NCBI RefSeq assembly: GCF_003724155.1
Contig: NZ_RJJQ01000001.1
Coordinates: 248,001-312,000, forward strand
Direction: 5' to 3'
DNA length: 64,000 bases
Origin: Flexivirga caeni
Lineage (GTDB): Bacteria; Actinomycetota; Actinomycetes; Actinomycetales; Dermatophilaceae
In this document: piece after piece, positions 9,142-16,181 of the stretch
Layout: each line of letters starts with the position of its first letter
How positions within the stretch are numbered: the first letter of the stretch is position 1
The notes under the pieces: model-generated
Database searches by the model: none
Seen by the model: the letters and a program-made list of their open reading frames with translations, nothing else
What the model was told of the DNA's origin: nothing
Translations under genes and position numbers: made by a program

Positions 9142-9855
9142 TCAGGCGACGAATGCTGGAACTGGCCTCGTGGAGAAACTCCGCGCGGCAGTGCGATAGC
9201 GCTCGATCGCCAGCTCGGCGATGCGCCGATCGGCACCGATCGGCGCGGTGACCCGGGCGTCGAGGCGCCGGAGTCGCTCGTGGAAGAACCCGTGCCCGAG
9301 CAGGTATGACGCGACATACACCCGCCTGCCTTCGGTGGTCGCGTCGGCAATCGCCTGCTCCACGGAAGGTGTTGTCGCAGAAGCGAACCCGGCAGTCACT
9401 CGTCCCGGCCGGAGCAGGGCAAGCCGCTCCGCGACGACCTGCACGGCCAGCGCCGCGCCAGGCCGGGAGGACCCTGCGGCGGCCAGCACGACCGGATCCG
9501 ACGTGGTCGCACCGGCTTCGGCCAGTCGGTCGCGGAGGATCTGTGCGAGCACCGGGTGCGGGCCGAGCGGCGGAGCGGCCGTCACCAGAGGTGCTGCCGC
9601 CGCGCGCGCGACGTCTACCTCGACGTGGTAGCCGGTGGACAGCAGCAACGGCACGATGACCGTCGGGATCTCTTCTCGGACAAGTGAGTCCACGACATCG
9701 CGCAATCGCGGGAGTTGCACGTCGACATACGCGTCGACCACCCGCACGCCGGGTAGCCTGCGTTGGACCTGAGCCCGCACCTGAAGCACGGTGCGCTGCC
9801 CAGTCGCATTCGCGGTGCCGTGGGCGACGAGCACCAGTGCCGGCACGTTTCTCAT
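9142..9855 (-). CDS. Sirohydrochlorin chelatase/CbiX-like protein
   Basis: Two-domain CbiX/SirB-like protein of 237 residues expected to insert metal (Fe for siroheme or Co for cobalamin) into sirohydrochlorin. The metal-binding His lies in the N-terminal LVAHGTANATG, and a second half-domain begins near PVVLAAAGSSRPGAA, where the equivalent His is replaced by Ala. His-rich GHGFFHERL near the C-terminus may also help bind metal. Start ATG 9855 overlaps the cobA stop as ATGA. Pairing with SUMT alone and without other cobalamin genes favours siroheme synthesis; this is inference. Confidence 0.88.
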   Translation of the reverse strand: MRNVPALVLVAHGTANATGQRTVLQVRAQVQRRLPGVRVVDAYVDVQLPRLRDVVDSLVREEIPTVIVPLLLSTGYHVEVDVARAAAAPLVTAAPPLGPHPVLAQILRDRLAEAGATTSDPVVLAAAGSSRPGAALAVQVVAERLALLRPGRVTAGFASATTPSVEQAIADATTEGRRVYVASYLLGHGFFHERLRRLDARVTAPIGADRRIAELAIERYRTAARSFSTRPVPAFVA

Positions 9856-10583
9856 CGCAAGACCTCCGTAACGGCGCCAATGATCACCGCTGCGGGATTA
9901 CCGACCCCGGCCGCGTCAACGCGGTCGGCGATCGTGTCGAGCGTCCCGGTGACTTCACGCTGCTGCGGCGTCCAGGCCGACTGCACCACAGCCACCGGCG
10001 TGTCGGACGCCCGGCCGGCATGTGTCAGGTTGGCCGCGAGCTCCCGCAGCCGGCCCATCCCCATCAGCACGACCACGGTGTGCGGCCACTGGGCGAGCAC
10101 GTCGACGTCCAGGTCGTCGTGGCCCGAGATGATCAGCACTCCGTGAGAGACGCCGCGGTGGGTCACCGGGATGCCGGCAGCCGCGGGCGCGGACAGCGCG
10201 GACGTGACGCCTGGCACCAGTTCAACCGGCACACCGGCCGCGTGACAGGCGAGCACTTCCTCCCCGCCGCGGCCCAGCAGGAACGGGTCCCCGCCCTTGA
10301 GGCGCACGACATACTTTCCGGACCGCGCCCGGTCGACGAGCAATGCGTTGATCTCGTCCTGCGGCACCGGGTGGTGATGCGGTGTCTTGCCGACGTCGAT
10401 GATCTCGGTGCCGGGACCGAGGTCGCGCAGCAGGCCGCGCGGCGCGAGCCGGTCGGCAACCACCACGTCCGCCCGCTCGATCGCGCGCATCCCGCGCACC
10501 GTGATCAGGTCGTCGGCGCCGGGTCCGCCGCCGACGAGCACGACGCGGCCGACCGGCTGGTCCGCCTGCACGTTCTGCGTCAC
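9852..10583 (-). CDS. cobA: Uroporphyrinogen-III C-methyltransferase
   Basis: SUMT makes precorrin-2 from uroporphyrinogen III using two SAM molecules, the entry step to siroheme and cobalamin. Hallmarks are VVLVGGGPGADDLITVRG, the LKGGDPFLLGRGGEE motif and VELVPGVTSALSAPAAAGIPVTHRG. The 243-residue form from GTG 10583 has a GGAG ribosome-binding site four bases upstream and matches family length. An open extension to GTG 10631 would run through a strong hairpin (10609-10636), so I do not favour it. It is a stand-alone methylase, without the CysG dehydrogenase/chelatase domain. Confidence 0.92.
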   Translation of the reverse strand: MTQNVQADQPVGRVVLVGGGPGADDLITVRGMRAIERADVVVADRLAPRGLLRDLGPGTEIIDVGKTPHHHPVPQDEINALLVDRARSGKYVVRLKGGDPFLLGRGGEEVLACHAAGVPVELVPGVTSALSAPAAAGIPVTHRGVSHGVLIISGHDDLDVDVLAQWPHTVVVLMGMGRLRELAANLTHAGRASDTPVAVVQSAWTPQQREVTGTLDTIADRVDAAGVGNPAAVIIGAVTEVLR

Positions 10584-10608
10584 CGCTCCGACCCTCGACA
10601 CCCTCGAC

Positions 10609-10636
10609 TCGCCGTGCGCGAGTTCGCGCACGGCGA
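10609..10636. promoter_or_regulatory. Perfect 13-bp inverted repeat in the cobA leader
   Basis: TCGCCGTGCGCGA (10609-10621), 2-nt spacer, TCGCGCACGGCGA (10624-10636). It sits 26 bp upstream of the cobA start, and the AT-rich stretch 10645-10688 just beyond it is a plausible promoter region. The symmetry suits a dimeric repressor operator or an RNA hairpin in the 5' leader. There is no adjacent T-run, so an intrinsic terminator for pyrE is less likely. Confidence 0.65.
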
Positions 10637-10688
10637 ATCAGTCTCGCATAACCAAATGTGTCGCTTTAAATAAGATCAAGTAATGAGA

Positions 10689-11228
10689 TCAGGCGAGTCC
10701 CAGGTCGCTGAGGCCGTATGCCGTGAGGTAGGGGATGCCCGCAGCTTCGATGCGCTCCCGGGCTCCCGTGGACCGGTCGGCGATGACCGCGACGGCGACG
10801 ACCTCGGCTCCTGCTTCGCGCACCGCCTCCACTGCTTCGAGAGCCGACGCCCCCGTCGTCGAGGTGTCCTCCACCACGACGACCCGGCGCCCGGCGATCG
10901 ACGGCCCCTCGATGCGCTGCTGCAGGCCGTGTGCCTTGCCCGCCTTGCGCACGACGAAGGCATCGAGCGACTGGCCGGATGCGGCGGCCGCGTGCAGCAT
11001 CGCCGTGGCCACGGGGTCCGCGCCCATGGTGAGACCACCGACTGCGTCATACGACAGCTCGGCCGTGAGGTCGAGCATCACGCGACCGACGAGTGGCCCC
11101 GCGACTCCGCTCAGGGTGATCCGGCGCAGGTCGACGTAATAGTCGGCCTCCTTGCCGGACGACAGGGTGACCTTGCCGTGCACGATCGCCTCGGCCAAAA
11201 TGTGTTCCAGCAGTTCCTGCGCGGCCAA
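10689..11228 (-). CDS. pyrE: Orotate phosphoribosyltransferase
   Basis: 179-residue pyrimidine biosynthesis enzyme joining orotate to PRPP to give OMP. The PRPP-binding loop VVVVEDTSTTGAS is clear, along with the N-terminal KVTLSSGKEADYYVDLR typical of PyrE and the flexible-loop segment VVRKAGKAHG. The start is TTG at 11228, supported by GAGGAG six bases upstream. It follows the short-chain dehydrogenase gene by 33 bp on the same strand and may share its transcript. Confidence 0.95.
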   Translation of the reverse strand: MAAQELLEHILAEAIVHGKVTLSSGKEADYYVDLRRITLSGVAGPLVGRVMLDLTAELSYDAVGGLTMGADPVATAMLHAAAASGQSLDAFVVRKAGKAHGLQQRIEGPSIAGRRVVVVEDTSTTGASALEAVEAVREAGAEVVAVAVIADRSTGARERIEAAGIPYLTAYGLSDLGLA

Positions 11229-11261
11229 TGCCGGCTCCTCACTCGTGGCTATTTCGGGACT

Positions 11262-12029
11262 TCACTGCGGACGGTGGCTGCGAGACAGCTTGCCAGCCCG
11301 CACGATCGGGCGCGGCAGCAGCCGCAACGCGGCCGACACCACCTTGTACTGCGGGCTCGGGATCGAGATCACCTTGCCCCGGTCGACGTCGGCCAGGCAC
11401 TGCTCGACCAGCGAATCTGCCTGCAACCACATGAAATCCGGGAATCCGTTGTGCCTGATGCCGGACCTGCTGTGAAACTCCGTGCGCGTGAAGCCGGGGC
11501 ACAACGCGGTGACGGTCACGCCGCTGCCGCGCAACTCGCTCGACAGGCTCTCGGAGAAGACGGTGACCCACGATTTCGCCGCCGAGTAGGTGCCCGACGC
11601 GAGGTAACCGGCGACCGACGACACGTTGACGATCGCGCCGTGCCCGCGGTCGCGCATCGACAGCGCCGCGGCGTGCGAGAGCACCATCACCGCCCGGACC
11701 AGCACGGTCAGCATCTCCTCCTCGTCACGAATGTCATTGCGCAGGAAGGGAAGCTTCAGGCCGAACCCGGCATTGTTGACCAGTAGGTCCACCGGCCGCG
11801 ACGCGTCAGCCAGCCGGTCGGCGACAGCTCCGATGTCGAGTCGCTCCGACAGGTCAGCGGGCAGCACTTCGACCGACACCGAATAACGTTTCTCGAGCTC
11901 GGCTTTCAGCTCCTCCAGCCTGCTCTGCGTGCGCGCGACGAGGACCAGGTCCTGGCCGCGCTGGGCGAGCTGCGTCGCGAAAGTCTTGCCGATGCCGGCA
12001 CTCGCGCCGGTGACGAGTGCGGTGGCCAT
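11262..12029 (-). CDS. Short-chain dehydrogenase/reductase
   Basis: Classical SDR of 255 residues with a Rossmann fold. The nucleotide-binding motif TGASAGIG is at residues 7-14, NNAG at 85-88, and the catalytic set Ser138, Tyr148, Lys152 is intact (VSSVAGYLASGTYSAAKSW). An Arg in VARTQSRLEE after strand 2 suggests NADPH. The sequence resembles the DltE/YqjQ-like branch acting on lipids or ketones, but no substrate can be assigned. It lies upstream of pyrE and downstream of the HxlR regulator gene on the same strand. Confidence 0.9.
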   Translation of the reverse strand: MATALVTGASAGIGKTFATQLAQRGQDLVLVARTQSRLEELKAELEKRYSVSVEVLPADLSERLDIGAVADRLADASRPVDLLVNNAGFGLKLPFLRNDIRDEEEMLTVLVRAVMVLSHAAALSMRDRGHGAIVNVSSVAGYLASGTYSAAKSWVTVFSESLSSELRGSGVTVTALCPGFTRTEFHSRSGIRHNGFPDFMWLQADSLVEQCLADVDRGKVISIPSPQYKVVSAALRLLPRPIVRAGKLSRSHRPQ

Positions 12030-12052
12030 GGGCGCCGAGTCTAGAGCCTGCG

Positions 12053-12466
12053 TCAGAACTGCAGCCGGATGCCTGCGGCACGGTCGAACTCCGCACGATG
12101 CGCGACGACCTGCGCAATGTGCTGCTCCGACCAGCCGCGCAGCACGGCCAGCGGCTCCTGCAGCGACCGGCCGAGGTCGGTCAGCGCGTATTCGACCCGC
12201 GGCGGGATCTGCGGGTATGCGGTCCGGTTCACCAGCCCATCGCGTTCCAGGGCGCGCAGGGTTGCCGTGAGGACCTTGCCGGAGACCCCTCCGACGCTGT
12301 CCCGCAGCGTGGTGAAACGCATCGGGCCGTCCGACAACAGCCCGATGACCAGCACCGTCCATTTGTCGCCGACCCGGTCGAGCAGCACCCGGGTCGGGCA
12401 CTGCGGGTCGTAGCCGTTGCCGACCCAGCCGGCCGCCTCCGTCGTCATGTCCCTCACATCGTCCAT
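12053..12466 (-). CDS. HxlR-family transcriptional regulator
   Basis: 137-residue MarR/HxlR-type regulator. The conserved CPTRVLLDRVGDKWTVLVIGLL is followed by the winged helix (MRFTTLRDSVGGVSGKVLTATLRALERDGLVNRT), with YALTDLG as the wing exit. The N-terminal Cys in CPT is the residue some family members use for redox or thiol sensing. Start ATG 12466 is used; ATG 12448 is possible. It is divergent from an NAD(P)-binding reductase gene, the usual arrangement for HxlR regulators that control a neighbouring oxidoreductase in response to reactive electrophiles. Confidence 0.9.
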   Translation of the reverse strand: MDDVRDMTTEAAGWVGNGYDPQCPTRVLLDRVGDKWTVLVIGLLSDGPMRFTTLRDSVGGVSGKVLTATLRALERDGLVNRTAYPQIPPRVEYALTDLGRSLQEPLAVLRGWSEQHIAQVVAHRAEFDRAAGIRLQF

Positions 12467-12468
12467 TG

Positions 12469-12487
12469 GTTACCTTGAGGTACCAGG
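12469..12487. promoter_or_regulatory. Candidate HxlR operator
   Basis: The 74-bp divergent spacer contains GGTTACCTTGAGGTACC, with arms TACCT and AGGTA around a 2-nt centre, and further GATAC words downstream. Such short palindromes in the regulator/reductase spacer are typical HxlR binding sites. The assignment is by position and symmetry only. Confidence 0.4.
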
Positions 12488-12540
12488 ATACCGATGGATA
12501 CTGTCTGAGTCATCAGCACATCGAACTACGAGGAGCAGAC

Positions 12541-13149
12541 ATGAAGATCGCAGTGGTCGGGGCCAGCGGGATGATCGGATCGCGCATCACCCACGAGCTG
12601 GCAGGCCGCGGACACGAGGTCACCGCCGTGACGCGCAGCGGCAGCGAGGTGGCCGACGCATCGACCAGCATCGCGGGCGACCTGGCCGACGCCGAGTTCG
12701 TGCGTTCCCTCGCGACCGGCCACGACGTCGTGGTGTCGGCGACCGGCCCGAGCCGCACCGGCGCGGACCACCAGATCTGGCTGGACGCGATGTCGACCGC
12801 CGAGCAGAACCTCGGCAGCACACGCTTCTTCGTCGTCGGTGGCGCCGGCTCGTTGCTCGTCGACGGAACGCGACTGGTCGATCTGCCCGACTTCCCGCAG
12901 GCCTACCGCGCCGAGGCGACCACCGCCGCCAAGGTGCTGGACTCGCTGCGCGCGGCACCCGAGTCGCTCGACTGGGCCTACCTCTCTCCCGCACCCGAGA
13001 TCGCTCCCGGCGAACGGACCGGTGCGTACAAGGTGTCCGACGACACCCCGGCCGGCGAGCACATCTCGGCCGAGGACTTCGCCGTCGCCGTCTCCGACGA
13101 GATCGAGCAGCCGAAGCACCGTCGCGCCCGGTTCACCGTCGCCAACTGA
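12541..13149 (+). CDS. NAD(P)-binding NmrA/YwnB-like reductase
   Basis: 202-residue Rossmann-fold protein of the extended-SDR/NmrA type. The dinucleotide motif is VVGASGMIGSRI near the N-terminus; RFFVVGGAGSLLVDG, LDWAYLSPAPEIAPGERTG and a HISAEDFAVAVSDEIE C-terminal motif match YwnB/Rv-type flavin or quinone reductase relatives. GAGGAG lies seven bases before ATG 12541. The Tyr/Lys pair of classical SDRs is not seen, as usual for this branch. It probably responds to the divergent HxlR regulator, perhaps in detoxification of quinones or aldehydes (inference). Confidence 0.87.
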   Translation: MKIAVVGASGMIGSRITHELAGRGHEVTAVTRSGSEVADASTSIAGDLADAEFVRSLATGHDVVVSATGPSRTGADHQIWLDAMSTAEQNLGSTRFFVVGGAGSLLVDGTRLVDLPDFPQAYRAEATTAAKVLDSLRAAPESLDWAYLSPAPEIAPGERTGAYKVSDDTPAGEHISAEDFAVAVSDEIEQPKHRRARFTVAN

Positions 13150-13218
13150 CCAGCGACCCGCCCGCGCCATGTGGGACGGGGCGACCGCGAGGTCGGTGCA
13201 CTGTCGTAGGTTGGCCGG

Positions 13219-14010
13219 GTGCGCATCGCCACCTGGAACGTGAACTCCATCCGCTCCCGCATCGACCGGGTCGTGGCCGTCCTCGAACGCCACGACCTGG
13301 ACGTGCTGTTGCTGCAGGAGACCAAGTGCCGCGACGACCAGTTCCCCGAAATGCCACTGACTGCAGCGGGTTACGAGGTCGCAATGCACGGCCTGAATCA
13401 GTGGAACGGCGTCGCGGTGGTCTCCCGTGTCGGCATCGAGGACGTGTCGGTCGGCTTCCCGGCCATGCCGCCATACGGCGACCCGCCGGTGGCGGAAGCG
13501 CGAGCACTCGGCGCAACCTGCGGAGGGGTCCGGGTCTGGTCGCTCTACGTGCCCAACGGCCGCGAGGTCGGGCACGAGCACTACGCCTACAAACTCGACT
13601 GGCTGAGCCGGCTGCGCGACGCCGCCACCGGATGGCTGGCGGAGGACCCGGAGGCGCAGGTGCTGCTCGCGGGCGACTGGAACATCGCGCCGCTGGACGA
13701 GGACGTCTGGGACGTGGGCTTCTTCGAGGGCAAGACCCACGTCACCGACCCCGAGCGGGCGGCGTTCCGCGCCGTCGTCGACGCGGGGTATGCCGATCTG
13801 GTGCGTCCCTTCACCCCCGGCCCGGGCACTTACACCTACTGGGACTACACGCAACTGCGCTTCCCCAAGCGGCAGGGCATGCGCATCGACTTCGCGCTCG
13901 GCTCACCGACCGTGGCCGCACGCGTCACCGATGCGTCGATCGACCGCGAGGAACGCAAGGGCAAGGGCGCTTCCGACCATGCTCCGGTGATCGTGACCCT
14001 GGACGCCTGA
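13219..14010 (+). CDS. xthA: Exodeoxyribonuclease III
   Basis: AP endonuclease/3'-5' exonuclease of base-excision repair, 263 residues. Start GTG 13219 gives MRIATWNVNSIRSR, the usual N-terminus. Catalytic elements are LLLQETKC (metal-binding Glu), the YVPNGRE loop, LLAGDWNIAP (Asp/Asn pair), YTYWDY, RIDFAL and the terminal GASDHAPVIV His. All residues of the EEP fold are intact. It is a single gene, not obviously in an operon. Confidence 0.96.
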   Translation: MRIATWNVNSIRSRIDRVVAVLERHDLDVLLLQETKCRDDQFPEMPLTAAGYEVAMHGLNQWNGVAVVSRVGIEDVSVGFPAMPPYGDPPVAEARALGATCGGVRVWSLYVPNGREVGHEHYAYKLDWLSRLRDAATGWLAEDPEAQVLLAGDWNIAPLDEDVWDVGFFEGKTHVTDPERAAFRAVVDAGYADLVRPFTPGPGTYTYWDYTQLRFPKRQGMRIDFALGSPTVAARVTDASIDREERKGKGASDHAPVIVTLDA

Positions 14011-14075
14011 GCACGTTCGTCCGCTGGGCTGGCCTAGACTTCGAGGACTGCAGGGGCTCGATCGAGGGGGCGCAC

Positions 14076-14594
14076 ATGACCAACCACGGCGACTCGTCCG
14101 ACGACGTCACACAGGGACTGCCCCGCTGGCGACGGGAACCCGTCGCCGCCACCACGCGTCATCTCAGGGTGTCAGCACACACGCGGCAGTTCGAGCAGCA
14201 CGGGCAGGAGCCTGCCGGAGCAGGCGTCTACCGGACACCGCCCGGGCAGTACGGCCCGGCCCTGCCCGCACACCCCGTGCAGCCTCCCGTCCCGATGGCG
14301 CCGCCCGCTCCGGCGTACAGCTCGTTCGTGGCCGTAAGCCGTCCGGCCGCCTCGGGCACGGTCATCGTGATCGCCTGGATCCTCGCACTGTGCTCGATGC
14401 TCTACCTGCTGCCCTGGGCGGTCGCCGCGACCCGCAACAAGTCGGGCGAGATCGCGATCTTCCTGATCAATTTCTTCCTCGGCTGGACAGTCATCGGGTG
14501 GTTCGTTGCGCTGATCATGGCGTGTTGTCCCGAACCACAGACTCCCGTCGTGGTCATCAACCACGTCCCGCCGCCGCAGCCCTACTACCGCTGA
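14076..14594 (+). CDS. Small membrane protein, superinfection-immunity-like domain
   Basis: 172 residues: a Pro/Gln/Gly-rich hydrophilic first half (to about residue 85), then two membrane segments with a short loop (TVIVIAWILALCSMLYLLPW and FLINFFLGWTVIGWFVALIMA). The second half resembles the superinfection immunity domain (PF14373), named from phage proteins but widespread in bacteria with unknown function; GWTVIGW is the most recognisable part. No nearby phage genes support a phage role. Start ATG 14076; upstream frames carry exonuclease III. Confidence 0.7.
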   Translation: MTNHGDSSDDVTQGLPRWRREPVAATTRHLRVSAHTRQFEQHGQEPAGAGVYRTPPGQYGPALPAHPVQPPVPMAPPAPAYSSFVAVSRPAASGTVIVIAWILALCSMLYLLPWAVAATRNKSGEIAIFLINFFLGWTVIGWFVALIMACCPEPQTPVVVINHVPPPQPYYR

Positions 14595-14615
14595 CGCTGA
14601 GTGACGCACTCCGTG

Positions 14616-14666
14616 CCGACTGACGCAGGTGCACCTGCACCACTCGGCGTTTCGTGCGTCAGTCGG
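14616..14666. repeat. Intergenic inverted repeat
   Basis: Arms CCGACTGACGCA (14616-14627) and TGCGTCAGTCGG (14655-14666), 12 of 12 paired, around a 27-nt loop that itself contains the palindrome AGGTGCACCT. It lies in the 99-bp gap between two same-strand genes and 28 bp before the monooxygenase start. It could be a terminator-like hairpin or a mobile REP-type unit; no T-run follows. Confidence 0.7.
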
Positions 14667-14693
14667 TGCAGGCGCCCGAAGTAGCCTCGGACC

Positions 14694-16181
14694 ATGAGTG
14701 CGCGCGTCGATCACGAATTGGTCATCGTCGGGTCGGGGTTCTCCGGCATCGGCATGGCCATCGCGGCGAAGAATCGCGGGCGCGACTTCGTGGTGCTGGA
14801 GAAGGGCGACGAGATCGGCGGCACGTGGCGCGACAACCGTTACCCGGGGTGCGAGTGCGACGTGCCGAGTCACCTCTACTCGTTCTCGTTCGAACTGAAC
14901 CCCTATTGGTCCAAGGCCTACGCGACCGCGGACGAGATCCAGGACTACCTGCTCTACTGCGTCGAGAAGTACGACCTGCGCCCGCACCTGCGCTTCGGCA
15001 GCACCGTCGCCCGGATGACGTATGACGAGGGCCTCGCCGCCTGGCACCTGACCGTGACCGACCGGGACGGTGTCGCACACCGGCTCGTCGCCGGAGCCGT
15101 CGCACTGGGCGTCGGGGCGCTGCACGAACCGAGGCTGCCCGAGATCGGCGGGATCGAGCAGTTCCGCGGCGAGTTGATGCACACCGCACGCTGGGACGAG
15201 GGCGCCACCATGGTCGGCAAACGCGTCGGCATCGTCGGCACCGGCTGCAGCGCCGTGCAGGCGATCCCGCACCTGGCGCAGGACGCCGGCCGGCTGACCG
15301 TGTTCCAGCGGACACCGGCATGGGTGCTGCCGAAGATCGACCCGGCATACCCCGATTGGCTGATCGACCGATACGAGAAGCATCCCTGGCTGATGAAGGC
15401 GCACCGCGCCAAGCTGCGCGCAGCGGGCGACGTGCGCGTCGGCGGCTTCACCCGGGCCCCGTCCGCGCTCAAGGCGGCCTCGAAAGCCGCTCTGGCGAAT
15501 ATGCATTCGGCCGTGAAGGATCCGCAGCTGCGCGCCAAGCTGACGCCCCGCTACACGATGGGCTGCAAGCGCGCGACCATGTCCAACACCTACTACCCCG
15601 CGCTCGCCCGCGACAACGTGACGGTCGAGACGTCGCCGATCGAGTGCGCGAGCGCCGGCGGCGTGACCACCGCCGACGGCACGACATACGACCTCGACGT
15701 GCTGGTCTTCGCGACCGGGTTCGACGTCACCGGGTCCTACCGGCACCTGCACATCACCGGCCTCGGCGGACACACCCTGGAGTCGGACTGGTCGACCGAC
15801 ATCGACACCTACTTCGGCGTCACCGCGCCGGGCTACCCGAACCTCTTCTTCCTGCTCGGGCCCAACACGGGACTCGGGCACACGTCCGTAGTGCTGATGA
15901 TCGAGGCGCAGATCGGCCTGATCAGCCGGCTGCTGGACGAACGCGACCGGCGCGGGGCGACCGCGGTGCAGGTGCGTCCGGAGATCGTCCCGGCCCACAT
16001 GCGACAACTCGATGAGCGCAGTGCCCGGTCGGTCTGGGAGGAGGGCGGTTGCACCAGCTGGTATCTCGACGCGCGCGGCCGCAACCGGTTGCTGTGGCCG
16101 GGCAGCGTCGGCGACTACGAACGCAAACTGGCCCGGCCCGAGCTGGTCGACTACGAGTTCACCGGCTCGGCGACCGGCTGA
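14694..16181 (+). CDS. Flavin monooxygenase, Baeyer-Villiger type
   Basis: FAD- and NADPH-dependent monooxygenase of 495 residues. FAD-binding GSGFSG (13-18) leads into the GGTWRDNRYPGCECDVPSHLYSFSF stretch shared by Baeyer-Villiger enzymes, the fingerprint-like FRGELMHTARW lies at 157-167, and the NADPH-binding GTGCSA near 182-187. C-terminal GPNTGLGHTS is the usual BVMO/FMO end motif. Such enzymes turn ketones into esters or oxidise S/N atoms; substrate unknown. Its 3' end overlaps the exporter gene tail to tail by 31 bp. Confidence 0.92.
   Translation: MSARVDHELVIVGSGFSGIGMAIAAKNRGRDFVVLEKGDEIGGTWRDNRYPGCECDVPSHLYSFSFELNPYWSKAYATADEIQDYLLYCVEKYDLRPHLRFGSTVARMTYDEGLAAWHLTVTDRDGVAHRLVAGAVALGVGALHEPRLPEIGGIEQFRGELMHTARWDEGATMVGKRVGIVGTGCSAVQAIPHLAQDAGRLTVFQRTPAWVLPKIDPAYPDWLIDRYEKHPWLMKAHRAKLRAAGDVRVGGFTRAPSALKAASKAALANMHSAVKDPQLRAKLTPRYTMGCKRATMSNTYYPALARDNVTVETSPIECASAGGVTTADGTTYDLDVLVFATGFDVTGSYRHLHITGLGGHTLESDWSTDIDTYFGVTAPGYPNLFFLLGPNTGLGHTSVVLMIEAQIGLISRLLDERDRRGATAVQVRPEIVPAHMRQLDERSARSVWEEGGCTSWYLDARGRNRLLWPGSVGDYERKLARPELVDYEFTGSATG

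Noticed and set aside
9142-10636. Cobalamin riboswitch upstream of cobA
   Set aside because: The leader is too short and shows no B12-box-like conserved core; only the simple inverted repeat is present.
14076-14594. Prophage remnant suggested by the superinfection-immunity-like domain
   Set aside because: No integrase, capsid, tail or lysis gene and no attachment repeats around it; the domain is common in non-phage contexts.
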